From Dermatemys mawii (lineage: Eukaryota > Chordata > Testudines > Dermatemydidae): a DNA stretch of 64,000 nucleotides. The translations under genes and the position numbers were made by a program. Below the pieces are notes generated by a model that saw only the letters and a program-made list of their open reading frames with translations, was not told where the DNA came from and ran no database searches. The stretch is taken from contig ML677385.1 in assembly GCA_007922305.1 (NCBI GenBank), forward strand, positions 3,311,235 to 3,375,234, given 5' to 3'. Shown here one piece after another: positions 1 to 12,000 of the stretch; the first letter of the stretch is position 1; every line of letters begins with the position of its first letter.

Positions 1-1114
1 AACTTGTCCCAAAATGTACTTTCTTTATTTTGACAAACTTACTCCTAATTTGTTTAACTTTACTTAATTTGTTTAATAGCAAGCACCCATCAGCACACCA
101 ACCCTGCACTAACATGGCAGGGCACGTTCAATGAAGGAGAACAATTTCAATAATCAAACAGATGTAGAACAAGTGATTATAAAGAGTGAGAATTTTTTTT
201 TTTAATATCATGAAATGTACATTAGGAGTCTATCTTTTGGTTATTAGTGTAACAATTTGCAGTTTGATAAACACATGTAAGCCTCTCCACAGACTAGTGG
301 ATGCATGTTGTAGTATACTTACCATCTTTACCGGGGAAAAAGCACATCAGTGAGTAGCAGAATATCCAGAGGACATATTCCCTATATAGTAAGAAAAACA
401 GAGAAAGGTAGAATTATGATATGGGAATCATCTTCAGGATTGTTGCTTAGTTAGTATAGCAAACATTACATTTTTGTTATGACCCATAAATCATCCCAGG
501 CCGTAATGTTTTTATCCAGATTCAAATTGATAGCCAGGTTAGACTCTCAGCTGGATTCATCTTTTAGCGATGGGTATCAGCCATGACTTTTGGCTTCAGA
601 TCTGAACTTCCCACAGTTTGAGGTGATTTTGGATCTGGTGTTCCTCTGCAGGCCCATCCGGGGTACGTTCATGGAAGGAAGTTAGCCAATGTGTACATAG
701 ACATAGTCTGGTCTTAACATTATGCTCTGGCTCTTGTGGCCGTCAGGTGCACCACCCAATGAGCTGCACTGCTGTAAAGTTTACCTGTTCATTTTTGCAG
801 TGTCCCAGTCACTGTGAATCCTTTCACTCCATTAATGCCACCATGCGCTCCATTAGCTGCGGTAGTTTTCCCTGTACGCAGAACAGAGAGACAGAGGGAA
901 TGGTGAATAAATTCTATTGTCCGGGGGAATTTATCCAAAGGAGGATGAAGGGAATAAGTTTCCTATTCCATCCACTGCCTATTGATATGGTTCAATCTAT
1001 TCTATCTGTTCATTAGTTCACAGTATTAAACATATGTAAAATGAAGGATTTCATTTTCAGCAGGGTGTGAGGTGGATGAAATTCCACAACTCCCTTTAGC
1101 ACCAGCCTTGTACC
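1..1114. other. Non-coding, nothing recognised
   Basis: AT-rich sequence with short open frames only. No exon with splice sites and no recognisable repeat was identified. It ends where the inverted-end GC-rich element begins. Confidence 0.5.
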
Positions 1115-2009
1115 TAGGGTTACCAACTTTCTAACTGCACAAAACCAAACACCCTTGCCCTGCTCCTTCTGAGGCCCTGCCCTCCTCCACTCACTCCAGC
1201 CCTCCTCCCTCCGTCGCTCACTCTCCCCCACCCTCACTGACTTTCACTGTGCTGGGGCATTGGGTTGGATATGGGAGGGGGTGAGGGCTCTGGCTGAGGT
1301 TGCGGGCTCTGGGATGGGGCTGGGAATGAGGAGTTTGAGGTGTGGGAGAGGACCCCGGGTTTGGAGTGTGTGAGTGTGCTTGGGGCAAGGGTGTGGGGGG
1401 ACGGTGCAGGCTCCGGCTGGGGGGTGGGCTCTGCGGTGGGGCCAGGAATGAGGGGCTTGGGGTGTTGGAGGGGGCTCAGGTCTGGGGCAGCATGTTGGAG
1501 TGCAGGAGGGGGTTCCTTTGGGAGGAAGTTTGAGTGCGGGAGAGGGTTCCAAACTAAGGCAGGGGGTTGAGGTGCAGGAGGTGACTTGGGGTTCAGGCTT
1601 TGGCCGGGCGGCACTTACCTTGGGCAACTCCCGGTTCGCAGAACAGGGAGCTAAAGCAGGCTCCTGGAACTGGCCAGCATGTCCAGCCCAGCTCCTAGGC
1701 ACAGGGGCGGCCAGGCAGCTCCCTGCCCACAGATACCATCTCTGTAGCTCCAATTGGCTGCGGTTCCCAGCCAATGGAGCTGCGGAGCCAGTGCTGGGGT
1801 CAGCATGTGGAGCTTCCCTGATCACCTCTATGCCTACGGGCCAGACCTGGCGGTCACTTCTGAGGAGCTGCACAGACCAGGGCAGGCAGGAGCCTGTCTT
1901 AGCCCCACTGACTGGACTTTTAATGGCCCAGTCAGCGGTGCTGACTGGAGCCACCAGGGTCCCTGTTCGAGCAGGCATTCCAGTTGAATACTGGATGTCT
2001 GGCAACTTA
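1115..2009. mobile_element. About 0.9-kb GC-rich non-autonomous element with inverted ends
   Basis: The left end reads TAGGGTTACCAACTTTCTA. The right end, reverse-complemented, begins TAAGTTGCCAGACATCC, so the ends are imperfect inverted repeats. The interior starts with a C-rich part (1130-1230), followed by a G-rich region (1245-1570) of degenerate units of the GGGCTGGGG...GGAGGGGG type. The long open frames here on both strands (for example 1244-2005 minus) follow from low stop-codon density in GC-rich repeat DNA, not from a gene. I recognise the type as a common turtle repeat but cannot name the family. Confidence 0.5.
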
Positions 2010-2715
2010 TTTGGATCTTTTAGTGTCCCAAGTGAGGCTAGTATTATAGACGCTATAACCAGCTTGCTGGCCCTTTAAGGGGAGTCCAGCTCAGCATCGC
2101 CTGTGCGCTAGCAGTTAGCCCCCAGGTGATCCTGCAGTGGGTGGCTTACTTAACATTAGTGCCCTCAGCTGTGAGAGAGGAGATGACTCAGCAGCTAGGA
2201 GCACGCCCCAGGGGAGGAAATAGGGCCTGGTGAAGTCAGGCTGCAGAGGCTCCTAGGGGGTGACCCTGAGGTGAAAGCTGTGGGAAGCAGGGAGATCCTT
2301 GGCAGAGGTTGTTAGTGCCTCAGGAGGGAAGATCATGAAGAAAGCTGCTCAGAAGGGCCTGTGGGGAAAAGCCCTGGGAAGCAGGGCTCAGCCAAAAGAG
2401 CAAAGATGGAGCCCTGCAGTGCCTAGGAGCAGGGACCTTCAGCATGGTCTGAGAAGGGCAGGAGGGTCCTTTGTTCTGCTGTTTGTTCAAGTTTGTTAGT
2501 TGGCTTCTCCTTATTTGAGAAGAGAACTGAACTTAAACATGACCTGGCTGCAGGGTGGGGCCACTGAAGACAAAAACAGAGGGAGAGAGAGAGAGAGGCC
2601 ATTGTGTGGCCTAAGCAGTGGTCACCAGGAGGTGCTAGTCATGTGGATCCCTGCAATACCATGATCCAGGCCTGCACAACTCGGAAAGCAGTGGGGGCCA
2701 TATTACTGGAAAAAA
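2010..2715. other. Repeat-like GC-moderate sequence, unassigned
   Basis: Contains purine-rich stretches, a (GA)n run near 2580-2597 and a short A run near 2710. Its composition differs from the flanks and looks like part of a larger repeat or LTR-type sequence, but no ends or coding domains could be defined. Confidence 0.3.
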
Positions 2716-2739
2716 AAAAAACAGCTGTGGGCCAAAAAG

Positions 2740-3640
2740 CTCTGCCCTCACCCCGCCCCCATCCACTCCCCCCAAAAATCCCCACACCTGCCCTGTTCCT
2801 TATCCCCTGACTGCCCCCCAGGACCCCACCCTCTATCTAAGCCTCCCTGCTCCTTGACCCCTGACTGTCCCCTCTTGAGACCCCCCCCACCCAAACTGCC
2901 CCCCCTAGGACCCTATCTGTCCCCTGACTGCCCTGCCCCCAGGGCAGACCCCTGGGACTCCCAACACCCCCTGCTCCCTGCTTGCCCTGATCCTTGTCCA
3001 CACCCCTGCACCCAGACAGACCCCTGGGACTCCCATGCCCCATCCAACCCACAGCTGCCACGCGGCGGCACTATTTCCAGCACCCCACACAGAACCCCCC
3101 ACTCACTAATTTCCCAGTACACACAGATTTCTCCTCCCTCCCATTGCCCTTCCCCACAGCCCCACTGCCACAACTAAACAATGCCCCACACAAGCCCCCA
3201 CTACGCAGTGCCCTGACACACACACAGATCTCCCCCACTGCTCAGCACCACATTGTGCCACAGCACAAGGGCCATGCCTGCCACAGAAACACCCTGGGGC
3301 CCTGTCTCTTTTGCTCCAGACACACCAGATGTGGGCAGGGATGCTCAGCCTGGTAGCGGAATCCAAGTGCAGTGGGACTTAGTGTGTGGGGGTCCAGATG
3401 GGGTAAGAGGGTTTGGGGGGGTAAGAGGGTTCTTTGTGGGGCAGGGGCAATGGGAATCTGCAGGGGGGGACCAAGTGAAAGTGGTAGGAGGTCAGGGGAG
3501 GGGTTGGGTGCAGGGAGGTGGGGTTCATTTGGGTGGGGTCCAGGTGCAGGTGGTTGAGGCTCAGTGGGGAGAGTGTCTGGGGGGGCTCATCAGGGTGGTA
3601 CAAATGCAGGGGAGGTGGGGCTTGTCAGGGTGAGGGTATG
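2740..3640. repeat. Low-complexity C-rich then G-rich tract
   Basis: From 2740 to about 3250 the plus strand is dominated by CCCC-containing degenerate units (GACTGCCCCCCAGGACCCC type). From 3370 to 3640 it is G-rich (GGGGTAAGAGGGTTTGGGG type). Open frames on all strands here are composition artefacts. Such sequence is hard to assemble, in keeping with the gap just to the right. Confidence 0.6.
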
Positions 3641-3938
3641 ATGGACCGCCTTAAGAGGGGAGCCCCAGCTGCTGCCAAGGGGATCCGCATGCTGGGCCCC
3701 CACTTCCCTCATCCCATGTCCCTTCCCCCATCCCACCCCTTCCTTCCCCACCGCCTCTTTCCCCCTGCCCTCAGCACACAGGAGGGAGCTCAGCCAGCAC
3801 TAGGACCCAGAAGATGGTGTCCAGCTGCAAATTCCAGGGAGCTGAGCCACACTTTCTGTTTTCTGCTGGGCTGTGCAACTCAGCAGTCACAGAAATGGTG
3901 GGGGCAGAGGAGGCTCCTGCCCACTTGGCTCCCCTTGT

Positions 3939-4290
3939 GACCATGCTGAGCTGCACCCCACCCTGGGCACCGTGGAACCAGAACACCTCCCCCCNNNNNN
4001 NNNNNNNNNNNNNNNNNNNNNNNNNNNNNNNNNNNNNNNNNNNNNNNNNNNNNNNNNNNNNNNNNNNNNNNNNNNNNNNNNNNNNNNNNNNNNNCCCTGG
4101 GCACCGTGGAACCAGAACACCTCCCCGCCCCCCCCGCCGCCGGCTCCTCGCAGCTTCTGACCACGCTGACCTGCACCCCCGCCGCCGCCCCCCATCCCCG
4201 GCCCTCAGCACCGCGGGACCAACTCACCTTTCCCCCCGTGCTGGCTCGCAGCTTCTGACCACGCTGACCTGCCCATTCCCCTCCCGCTTC
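3939..4290. repeat. GC-rich degenerate tandem repeat containing the assembly gap
   Basis: A unit containing CTGACCACGCTGACCTGC occurs at 4147-4174 and 4245-4272, about 98 bp apart, with a diverged copy near 3938-3957. A 32-bp stretch beginning CCCTGGGCACCGTGGAACC occurs at 3961-3992 and again at 4095-4126, one copy on each side of the Ns. This looks like a GC-rich tandem array broken by the gap. Confidence 0.6.
3995..4094. other. Assembly gap, 100 N
   Basis: Exactly 100 N bases, a conventional placeholder for a gap of unknown size. The same 32 bp lies on both edges, so the true sequence may be longer (missing repeat units) or the contig ends may simply overlap. Confidence 0.98.
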
Positions 4291-4657
4291 CTCGGGCTAA
4301 TCTCTCCTGCCCTGCTCAGTCCTCGGCCCCGCCCCCCAGCAGCTCACCTCCCCCCACTGGCTGACTTGCCGGCTCCCTGCTCCTGCCCTGCTCGGTTGGC
4401 TTGCCCCGCCCCTGCTCACCTCCCGCGGGCCAGGCAGTGAGCCCGGTCGGGCCGCATGTGGCCCAGGCCTGCATGATGTAATGCCAAGACATGCTGCAGC
4501 GGTGAGTGGAACCCCTGGCAGATGCCCCTTAGGGTCAGAAACCAAGCTGACACCTGTGAGTGTTTGCTGCTGTTGTGGGTTTCATGTGTTCTTAAAACTG
4601 CTCTGCAGGTCTTCCCAAGCACTAAGCTAGCTGCACAGCCACAGAAACTATCTAGCT

Positions 4658-5340
4658 CAGAGGTGGGCAAACTACGGCCCGTGGACTACAGCCTATGGGA
4701 GTCTACCGGACCCTCCTGGCCTGGGAGGCTAGCCCCAACCCCTCCCCCGCAGCCTCAGCTCACTGCACTGCTGGTGCCATGCTCTGGGCAGCGGGGCTGT
4801 GAGCTCCTGCCAGGCAGCACAACTACAGAGCTGTAGCCTGACCCGGTGCTCTGTGCTGCATGGTGGCATGGCTGCTTGTCCTGCTGCTCCAAGCATGGTA
4901 AGGGGGCAGGGAGTGGGGTGGGGGGTTGGATAAAGGGCAGGGGAGTTTAGGGTGGTGGTCAGGGTTTGGGGAAGTGGATGGGGGCTGGGGTGGAGAACAA
5001 GAGGTTGAATGGGGGCAGGGCTCAGGAAGGAGAGGGAGGGTTGGATGGGGTAGTGGGAGGACAGCTAGAGGCAGAGGTTCCAGAGGCAGTCAGGGAGAAG
5101 GGGCGGGTGGATGGGGTGGCTGGAAGCAGTCAGGGGACAGGGGTCCTGCGGGGGAGGATGGTGTAGGAGTCTCAGGGGGGACTGTCAGGGATCGAGAAGT
5201 AGGGGGAATTGTATAGGAGATGGAGGGCCAGGCCATGCCTGGCTGCTTGGGGAGGCCTAGGCCCCCCCCCCCCCCCCAGCCCTCTATACAATTTTGGAAA
5301 CCCAGTGTGGCTCTCAGGCCATAAAGTTTGCCCACCCCTG
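4658..5340. mobile_element. Non-autonomous hAT element with 8-bp target duplication
   Basis: A 683-bp element starting CAGAGGTGGGCAAACT and ending AGTTTGCCCACCCCTG, which are inverted ends. It is flanked by a perfect 8-bp direct repeat, ATCTAGCT (4650-4657 and 5341-5348), as hAT transposases produce. The interior is GC/G-rich, with a C homopolymer near 5263-5278. It has no transposase coding. A truncated relative lies at 18432-18605 and a related right-hand end at 33437. Confidence 0.85.
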
Positions 5341-5888
5341 ATCTAGCTCCACTCAGACAAACAAAGGTTAAACCAAAGTAGGGTTTAAAGGAGCTTTTTA
5401 TTACTGGGCCCTTTTTGGAAGGGATTAGATTAGACATGTCCTTTTTGTTTAACAACTCCAACAAAGAAAACAATACTCTCTCTTCCTCCTTAAGCCCTTA
5501 TAAATATCTGTGATGGCAAAAACAGACACTTGGTTCTTCACCAATTCAACTCTACTGATGGAAGTGGTAGTATAGACAGGACTCTGAAACTTTTACCTCC
5601 ATGTTGGTGACATGATGGTAAAAACTCCTGAGTCCTGTCTATCCTACAATCCACACTCTTGCCTGGTGAATGGTCTTTTTTTTTTTTTTTCTAGTTTAGA
5701 CAAAGCCTTAAAGTAAACCCCTCAAAAACTAGCACTGGTGGGGAACAAAGGATTAGTGGTCTCATACTTGCACCTCTATACTGAGTTGTAAGAGAAGACT
5801 TATTTTACTACTTTCTTCCCCTCTGTCCCACACCCACCTACAGTTCATTTCTTTAAAGTTACCCTTCCTGCTTCCCTGTTCTCCATAC
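5341..5888. other. Non-coding, nothing recognised
   Basis: AT-rich unique-looking sequence with a T run near 5678-5691. No exon or repeat end was identified. Confidence 0.45.
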
Positions 5889-6316
5889 TAGTGGCCCTCA
5901 ACATTTTTCATACTACTGTACCCCTTTCAGGAAGCTCATTTGTCTTGTGTACCCCCAAGTTTCAGCTCATTTAAAAACTACTTGCTTACAAAATCAGACA
6001 TAAAAATATAGAAGTAACTCAGGACACTATTCCTGACCAATTGCTGACTTTCTCAATTTTACCATATTGTTATAAAATACATCAATTGGAATATAAATAT
6101 TGTACTTACATTTCAGTGCAATACTTGTGAGCCTTGTCTAAAGTTAGAGCCCCAGGTGACGGGCCTGAAGCATGTAACTTAGCTGTGTGAGGCCCCAGGC
6201 AATTGCCCTGCTTGCCACCCCTAATGCCAGCCCTGAACTTGTGACCTCCCTCCTCACACTTGTCCTGTAAAACCCCCCATCCCTAAGGGTCACAACCCCT
6301 AGGTTGAGAAACACTG
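5889..6316. mobile_element. hAT-like non-autonomous element (CAGTGG...CTCAAC ends)
   Basis: The left end, TAGTGGCCCTCAACATTTTT, and the right end, GGTTGAGAAACACTG, are imperfect inverted repeats. The interior contains TGTACCCCTTTCAGG and TGTACCCCCAAGTTTC, typical of an abundant amniote hAT family. The central part near 6130-6240 may be a different insertion. No clear target duplication was seen. A further short piece with similar sequence (GGTTCTCAACCAGAGG) lies at about 6362-6380. Confidence 0.5.
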
Positions 6317-6651
6317 ATCTAGATTAGCTGATATACCCCTTGCGTTACACATACAGCCCTGGTTCTCAACCAGAGGTATGTCAAAAGCTGAAAAGAGAAG
6401 GTGCTAATCCCTGCTCACCTTTCTTCAGCTGGCAGGCAGTTTAAGCATAGAAATGCCCTGGCCTTAGTGTTAAGTCTGCTTTGCTCCCAGCCTGAGTCTC
6501 CTGTTGCTTCTTGGAGTGAGCTGACTAATGCAGGAATCAGCAGCAGGGAAAAAAGGGATTTTCAGCCTTGAACAAGTAGGGTTGTACTCCATCCAGGATT
6601 CTTGACTTGACTGCTTCTGTTCTAGTCCTAGATTGTGCCTGCTTCCTAGCA

Positions 6652-7000
6652 TCCTATTGGTATCCAGGAAGTGGGCAGGCGAAGTCTGCTCACTGTTAAA
6701 GGGACCTCTCCCCAGTCTAAGGGGGGGATCTACAGGACCATGATACCAAATAATTCCGGGGGACAACTAATGATATAACAGGGACAGGAATGAGGTCAGA
6801 GGGCTAAAGAAAGGGGATCTGACAGGGACACTGAGCAGAGAACCCCGGACACTGCTCACTGCTCCTCAAAAGTATCAAGGGAGCCAGCAGACAGCGCCCA
6901 GAGGCATTCTGCCTGGATGCATGAGTGGGTGGAGGATCGGAAATAGGCCCAACAGTCACAGGAGGTCCCGTCAGCCAACCTCCTCTCTCTGGTTTTAGCA
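6652..7000 (-). mobile_element. LINE 3' fragment (Tx1/L1-like), copy 1
   Basis: Shares a long stretch with 36203-36560 (TCCTATTGG, ATCCAGGAAGTGGGC, CACTGAGCAGAGA, CACTGCTCCTCAAA, GGAGCCAG and GGAAATAGGCCC in the same order). The related copy encodes MAIYKTRERTLA on the minus strand, which resembles the C-terminal part of Tx1-type LINE ORF2 proteins as I remember them. This copy has lost its frame and is a 5'-truncated pseudogene fragment. Confidence 0.45.
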
Positions 7001-8156
7001 TTTCCTGCAGACACCCTGAATGACAGGGGGACTGACCATTTTTTGCTGCAGAATGTTTCAAGAAAAAACAGTATATTAAGGGTTAAAGTTGTGAGATCAT
7101 GGCCTGATTAGACTCACCTGAGGGCCTGCCCGTCTTGCCGGAGATCTCAGAAAACAGCAGTTTTCTCACTTTTCTTGTCAAGGAAGGTTAGCTTGGCCTT
7201 AAAAACAAACAAAAAAACAACCCAAATTCTTCTTGCCCCCGTCAGATGATGATGTGTTTTCTCTTTGTTGCTTTATGGGGAAAATAAGCAGATTTTGGGT
7301 GTGGCTGAGAGTTTTCTGAATTCTTTCCCAGCTAGCACCTCTCCTATTGTTTTAGCTACTTACTTGGCACAGGGCTTCTCAAAGACCCAACCTTCTTAGT
7401 AGTGTGCATCACATGTCAATAATGAGGTTGTCTTTGTGGCTGCCACCCCTCCCATTAGTGATTGCTAGATAACTTCCTTTTATGACACTGATATTACAAA
7501 AACTTGGCTGTGTTTTTCTCAGTAAATGAAATTCAGCAACTGGAAGTCAGCCTGCTGACCAGCCTGCCCTCTGCAGTCCAGCAGTGTTGCTGTCCACTGG
7601 TCACAAGCAGAAGTCCCTGTAAGACTCTAAGTACCCTACAGTAGTCACACTCTGTTATATGGTTATGTAGAGCTGTAGACTATTACTAGCACTAGGTTAA
7701 AAATGGAGAATGTTAAACTCTCCTGACCCGAGTCTGGCTGAGCTGTGCTTGGCACAGGACCCCAAGAGGGAAGGTGGCTTTTATGCCATCTTTGCTACTC
7801 CCTCATGCAGGGGCCAGTTCAACCCCAGTGAGACCTGTCTGTAGCCCCATGTACAGATACTGTGGCCATGCCCCTTTTTTTTGCTCATACCACTCATACT
7901 GGAGGAAGAAGGGTGCTGTCACAGGGACTGTCACAGGGTCCCCCCACTGCCTAAATATTCCACTTGCACAGGAGGGACTTGCGGTTGGCTGGGTGTCCCA
8001 CCTCTGTGCACAGGGGCTGTAGCTGTGAGGAGAATAGGCCTCTTGGGGCAAATGGACTTCCAGCAGTTTGAATGTAACTCTACTGAAGTCAGTCAGTCTG
8101 CACCTGCTTGCAACAGTTCTGAGGCTTGGCTTTTTTGTCAGTGCAATGTCTTGCTT
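7001..8156. other. Non-coding, nothing recognised
   Basis: Intermediate GC. Open frames near 7774-8165 overlap one another on both strands and show no protein features. No exon or repeat boundary could be supported. Confidence 0.4.
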
Positions 8157-8230
8157 AGGGCCTGATTCCCTAAAGCTTGCTGAAGTCTATGGAAAAACCC
8201 CCACTGACTTCAGTGGGTTTTGGAACCCTT
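8157..8230. mobile_element. Short palindromic MITE
   Basis: AGGGCCTGATTCC at the left and GGAACCCTT at the right surround an inner inverted pair (CTGAAGTC and GACTTCAGTGGG). This is a degraded copy of a widespread sauropsid palindromic element built around CCATTGACTTCAATGGG. Confidence 0.5.
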
Positions 8231-8723
8231 AGTGACCTTTCAAATGGCCATGCGGGGTAACACAGATGCCATTTCCTTGAATAACCTAGGTGCAGGCTAA
8301 AGAACCTAATAAATGGGGAGGCTTTTACTTGAACCAAGCCTGCTCAATCTTCTGAGTTGTTGCAGCTCTAGTTGATCTGCTTTCACTTAAAAGCCCCATA
8401 GGACTTCTTTCTCATATTTATGAATATAAAAAGCTAGAAAACAAGGAGCCTGGTAATGCAAGCTATCTCTATCTAAAGCATGTGTAAATCATCCATCAGT
8501 TGAATATCTAGCCACCTAATTTCACTGTGCTCCTGTTAGTTTTCTTCTGAAGCTCAAGCTTTGCATAGAAGAGAAGCAAGATCTTGACCCCCTTTTCTAC
8601 CTGAGAAAGATTCACTGGTTTAACTATAGGATTTATTTTTAATCTGATTTAGTTAAAACAGTGTAAACGTTCTTAAACCAACATAAATATCAACACAGGG
8701 GTTTGCAACTGCTTCACTAAATT

Positions 8724-8821
8724 GGCAAAGAGTCCTGTGGCACCTTATAGCTTAACAGACGTATTGGAGCATAAGCTTTCGTGGTATTCACCCACGAAAG
8801 CTTATGCTCCAATATGTCTGT
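8724..8821. mobile_element. Fold-back (inverted-dimer) retroelement fragment with 11-bp target duplication
   Basis: Left arm CAGACGTATTGGAGCATAAG...CTTTCGTGG and right arm CCACGAAAGCTTATGCTCC...AATATGTCTG form a near-perfect inverted repeat around a short spacer. Both arms belong to the same repeat (AGCTTTCGTGGG type), joined in opposite orientations. The unit is flanked by TTCACTAAATT at 8713-8723 and 8822-8832, an 11-bp direct repeat, so the fold-back form arrived as one insertion. Length and tail-to-tail geometry suggest a Penelope-like or 5'-inverted retrotransposition product. The class is not certain. Confidence 0.75.
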
Positions 8822-8926
8822 TTCACTAAATTCGTTTAAAATAATACAGTTAGTTAAACTGGTGTGATGTTCTTGTTTCGATCAGGCCTAAAAAGGCATT
8901 TCAGATAGGAATTACTTGGTGTAAAC

Positions 8927-9046
8927 CTCTAGGGGCAGGGACTGTCTTTTTGTTCTCTTTGTGCCGTGCCTAGTACAATGCAGCCCTGGTCCACGGCCCA
9001 GGTTCCTAGGTACTATGGAAATACATGAATATATGTAATAAAGCAG
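8927..9046 (+). repeat. CORE-SINE/MIR-like 3' segment
   Basis: Contains GGGGCAGGGACTGTCTTTTT, GTGCCTAGTACAATG and CTAGGTACTATGGAAATAC ending in AATAAA-like sequence. This matches a common amniote SINE-derived consensus (GGGCAGGGACTGTC...CACCTAGCACAATGGGG). Diverged and inactive. Confidence 0.55.
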
Positions 9047-12000
9047 GATTTAAAATGAATGGTTTCCAGTTATTCTTTCATATCTAGGGGTTCTAAAATG
9101 CCACTTCAGGTGACACTAACTAGCTTACGGTATTCAGTCCCTTATTCCTCCTTCTTAACAGATGTTTTTAACAGTGCAAGATGGAGCAATGCTTCCTTCA
9201 GTTCAGTCTTATAAAGTGATCTTTTTTAACTTGTGTTTGAAAAACTAGCAAAATGTGGTGGGGTTTTCAGTGCACAGTAATTCGCTAAACAATTATAAAG
9301 GCCAGTCAGGTCGTGTTACCACCCTAAACTGCTGAAGGGAAACTGTTTATTTTGATTTAAAACATGGAAAAGCACTTTCCAACAGCCCTAGGCAACTTTC
9401 ACAGCAATTTAAATATTGCATCATATAAAAATTGCAATTCTAGAAGCCAATCAAATTAGCCTAATCCTGCAATAAAAGTGAATTAGTCATCTTGATAATT
9501 AAACATGTAAACAAATACTCATAGGTTTCCCAAATGCCTGAAAAAGCACATGGGCCTTGTATCATGGCCTGGAGATCGATAGATTCAGATTATTTCATTG
9601 GGGGGGGGGGAGAGGGGGGTAAATTCCAAAGCTGTGGGCTCTTCATGCCCCACGTTGACCATAGGAAAATAATTTCTTTTAAAGCATACAATCTATTTTC
9701 CTAGTCTGAGGTAGGAAAATAAGAGCAGCCTGTCAGCAACCTTCCCTTTAATTAACCCAGGGGAAAACCACCTGAGAACTTTTGCTGATTTGATTTGCTG
9801 TCAGAGTAAAAGGAAGAAAAATAATCCTTTAGGCAGATATGTTTCAGGCCATGTTTGACCCTGAAATCAATAAACAGCCATTGGATGGTGGGTCAGCAGA
9901 TCCTAGAGAGATGGTATGGTGTGCTTCTAAGGTGATGTATCAGTTTGAGTCACGTTTTGATACCTTCTCATCTAAAACAGTGGTTTTTCACCCAGAACCC
10001 AAAATCTAGCTGTGTCTTTTTGCAGCTATACACCCAAATATGTTGGCTGCAGAGGGATTTGGGAGGTTAGAGTATGGGTGAGAAATGAGTTGGCTTGGGG
10101 GTACTGGGTGGGTTTGGTTGGTGGGGCTTGTTGCATGCTGGTAGGGTGCTGGGATGAGAGGTCCTGGGAAGAATGGCCCTATCGAGCCATCTTTGTGTTG
10201 TGCCTCCCTGGTTACAAAGTCCTAATCTGTAGTCAGCTGTGGATCCAATAGAACCTCAAAAATGTACGGTGGGCACACACGACCCTTAAGAGACCTGATA
10301 TCTTTGCCAGCTCTTCCTCTCAGCTTCCCCAGTCTACTACACTGCTGAGCAATGTGAGCAACACTTGTTTACAGTGAGATTCTTCAGGGCAATGTGGTGG
10401 TGAAACTGAACAAACTTCTATTCTATAAGACGCTGACACTTTCAAAAGGGTTAACCAGAAACCCTAGTAGTTGGACTAAGAGAACCAAGAAGGGAATCAC
10501 CAGGCATCATTTAGTGCAATTCTTTGTGGGTGATTAATTAGTCCCTTCAGAATTTTCTTGAGTTATTTGGCTTTTAAGAGAAGGTAGAGTTGTCTGATCC
10601 TTGTTGCTCAAACTTTAAAAAACACCTCTTTTTTGCTTAGTGACTTACTCCTGTAAACTGTGACACTAAAGTTAGGAGAGAGATGCCAAACTTCTACTCT
10701 CCAATTAAAAGAAACTGCAGAAATTATGTTTTTTCATGGCAAACACCCTTCGCCCATGAAACGCTGAGAGACCTGGGCCCTCGGTGGGCGGTAAAGAAAC
10801 TGCGATCTCTGGAGCTTAGTGCATGAGCCTCTACTGCATGAGCTAAAAGCCAACTGACTGTTAGTAAAGATTGCAGAGTAGACTCTTTAATCTTTCTCTC
10901 TAAGTGGTCTGGGTGCCACTAATCAGGACAGAACACCATACCCAGAAGGTGTGTAGGTTACACCTATCCCAACCAACACAATCCTCTTACCTTGGTATCT
11001 GGCTTTCAGGGCAGTCGCTGGTGAACATGCAAATAGAACTTCAGATCTGGCTTCTCTGAGAGAGCGCTGATGATTCAGCAATCCATACTGAAACTTGGCA
11101 ACATTCCTAGCCTGCTCTTAAACGTCGGAAACCTGTAAATGGAATGAAAGGTCATTCACTGCAGCTCATTCAATGAGATTTTTCCCAGACGTGTCTCAAG
11201 TTGACAAAGACATCGGCCAAAATCCATAAAGATAAAGCTCTTTTTTGTGTTTTAATCATAGAAGCATATGAATTTAACTCTAATCTGAAAGTAAATTTCT
11301 GGGGATTTCCAGGCTTTGGACAGGGCTTTGGCAGCTGTTGCTTATTTATTTTACCTATTGCATAATTCAACTTCTCAGCAAATGAGATCCTTGTAGGATT
11401 ATCTGCTGTATTTTCTTTGATGCTTCTAAAGTGCATGCTGTCAAATGTGACCAGGTCACCCAAAGTGAAAGGCCAGCCACAGATACACTGTAGCAGAGCT
11501 TGGATCATCTTTGAGATAGAGGAGTAAAGGTGACTTATGCCACCTCTCTGCCCTCCCCTCAATCCTGGAGGCTGTTTGGCCTCTACAACAATCTCAGAGC
11601 TGTTCAGATTGCTGTGGTTTGCGATAGCCTTGTAGAGGGTTGTCATGCCAGCTGGATATCCGCAGAATATAACATACTCTGTGCATGATTGCTCCTTTCC
11701 TCAGCTAATGTGCCCCTGTGCTGGGAAGGAAGGAGGTTAGTGGTGTTGGCCCTATGCTTGCTGGGATTTCTCCATGCTGTAGGAATCCCCAGTTGCCCAT
11801 TTAGGGCAGCTTCAAATTCTCTTAGCACAGACTGTAATCTGGCTCTGAAAGGTCACTATGAGGGAGAATATTTCAGACATCAGTCTGGTGTTCGAGACTG
11901 ACAAAGGGATCACTTTAAAAGGATATAGGAATGATGCGAAATCACAAATTCTACCCACAGGTTACAGCCTGCAGAAGTTCCAAAGCCCTTAGCTGCTTTG

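Noticed and set aside
1244..2005. 253-codon minus-strand open frame, proline/serine-rich
   Set aside because: Lies wholly inside a GC-rich interspersed element with similarly long frames on the other strand. Composition, not coding, explains it.
3771..4440. Several long frames across 3771-4440
   Set aside because: They read through the 100-N gap and GC-rich tandem repeat, so the translations are not meaningful.
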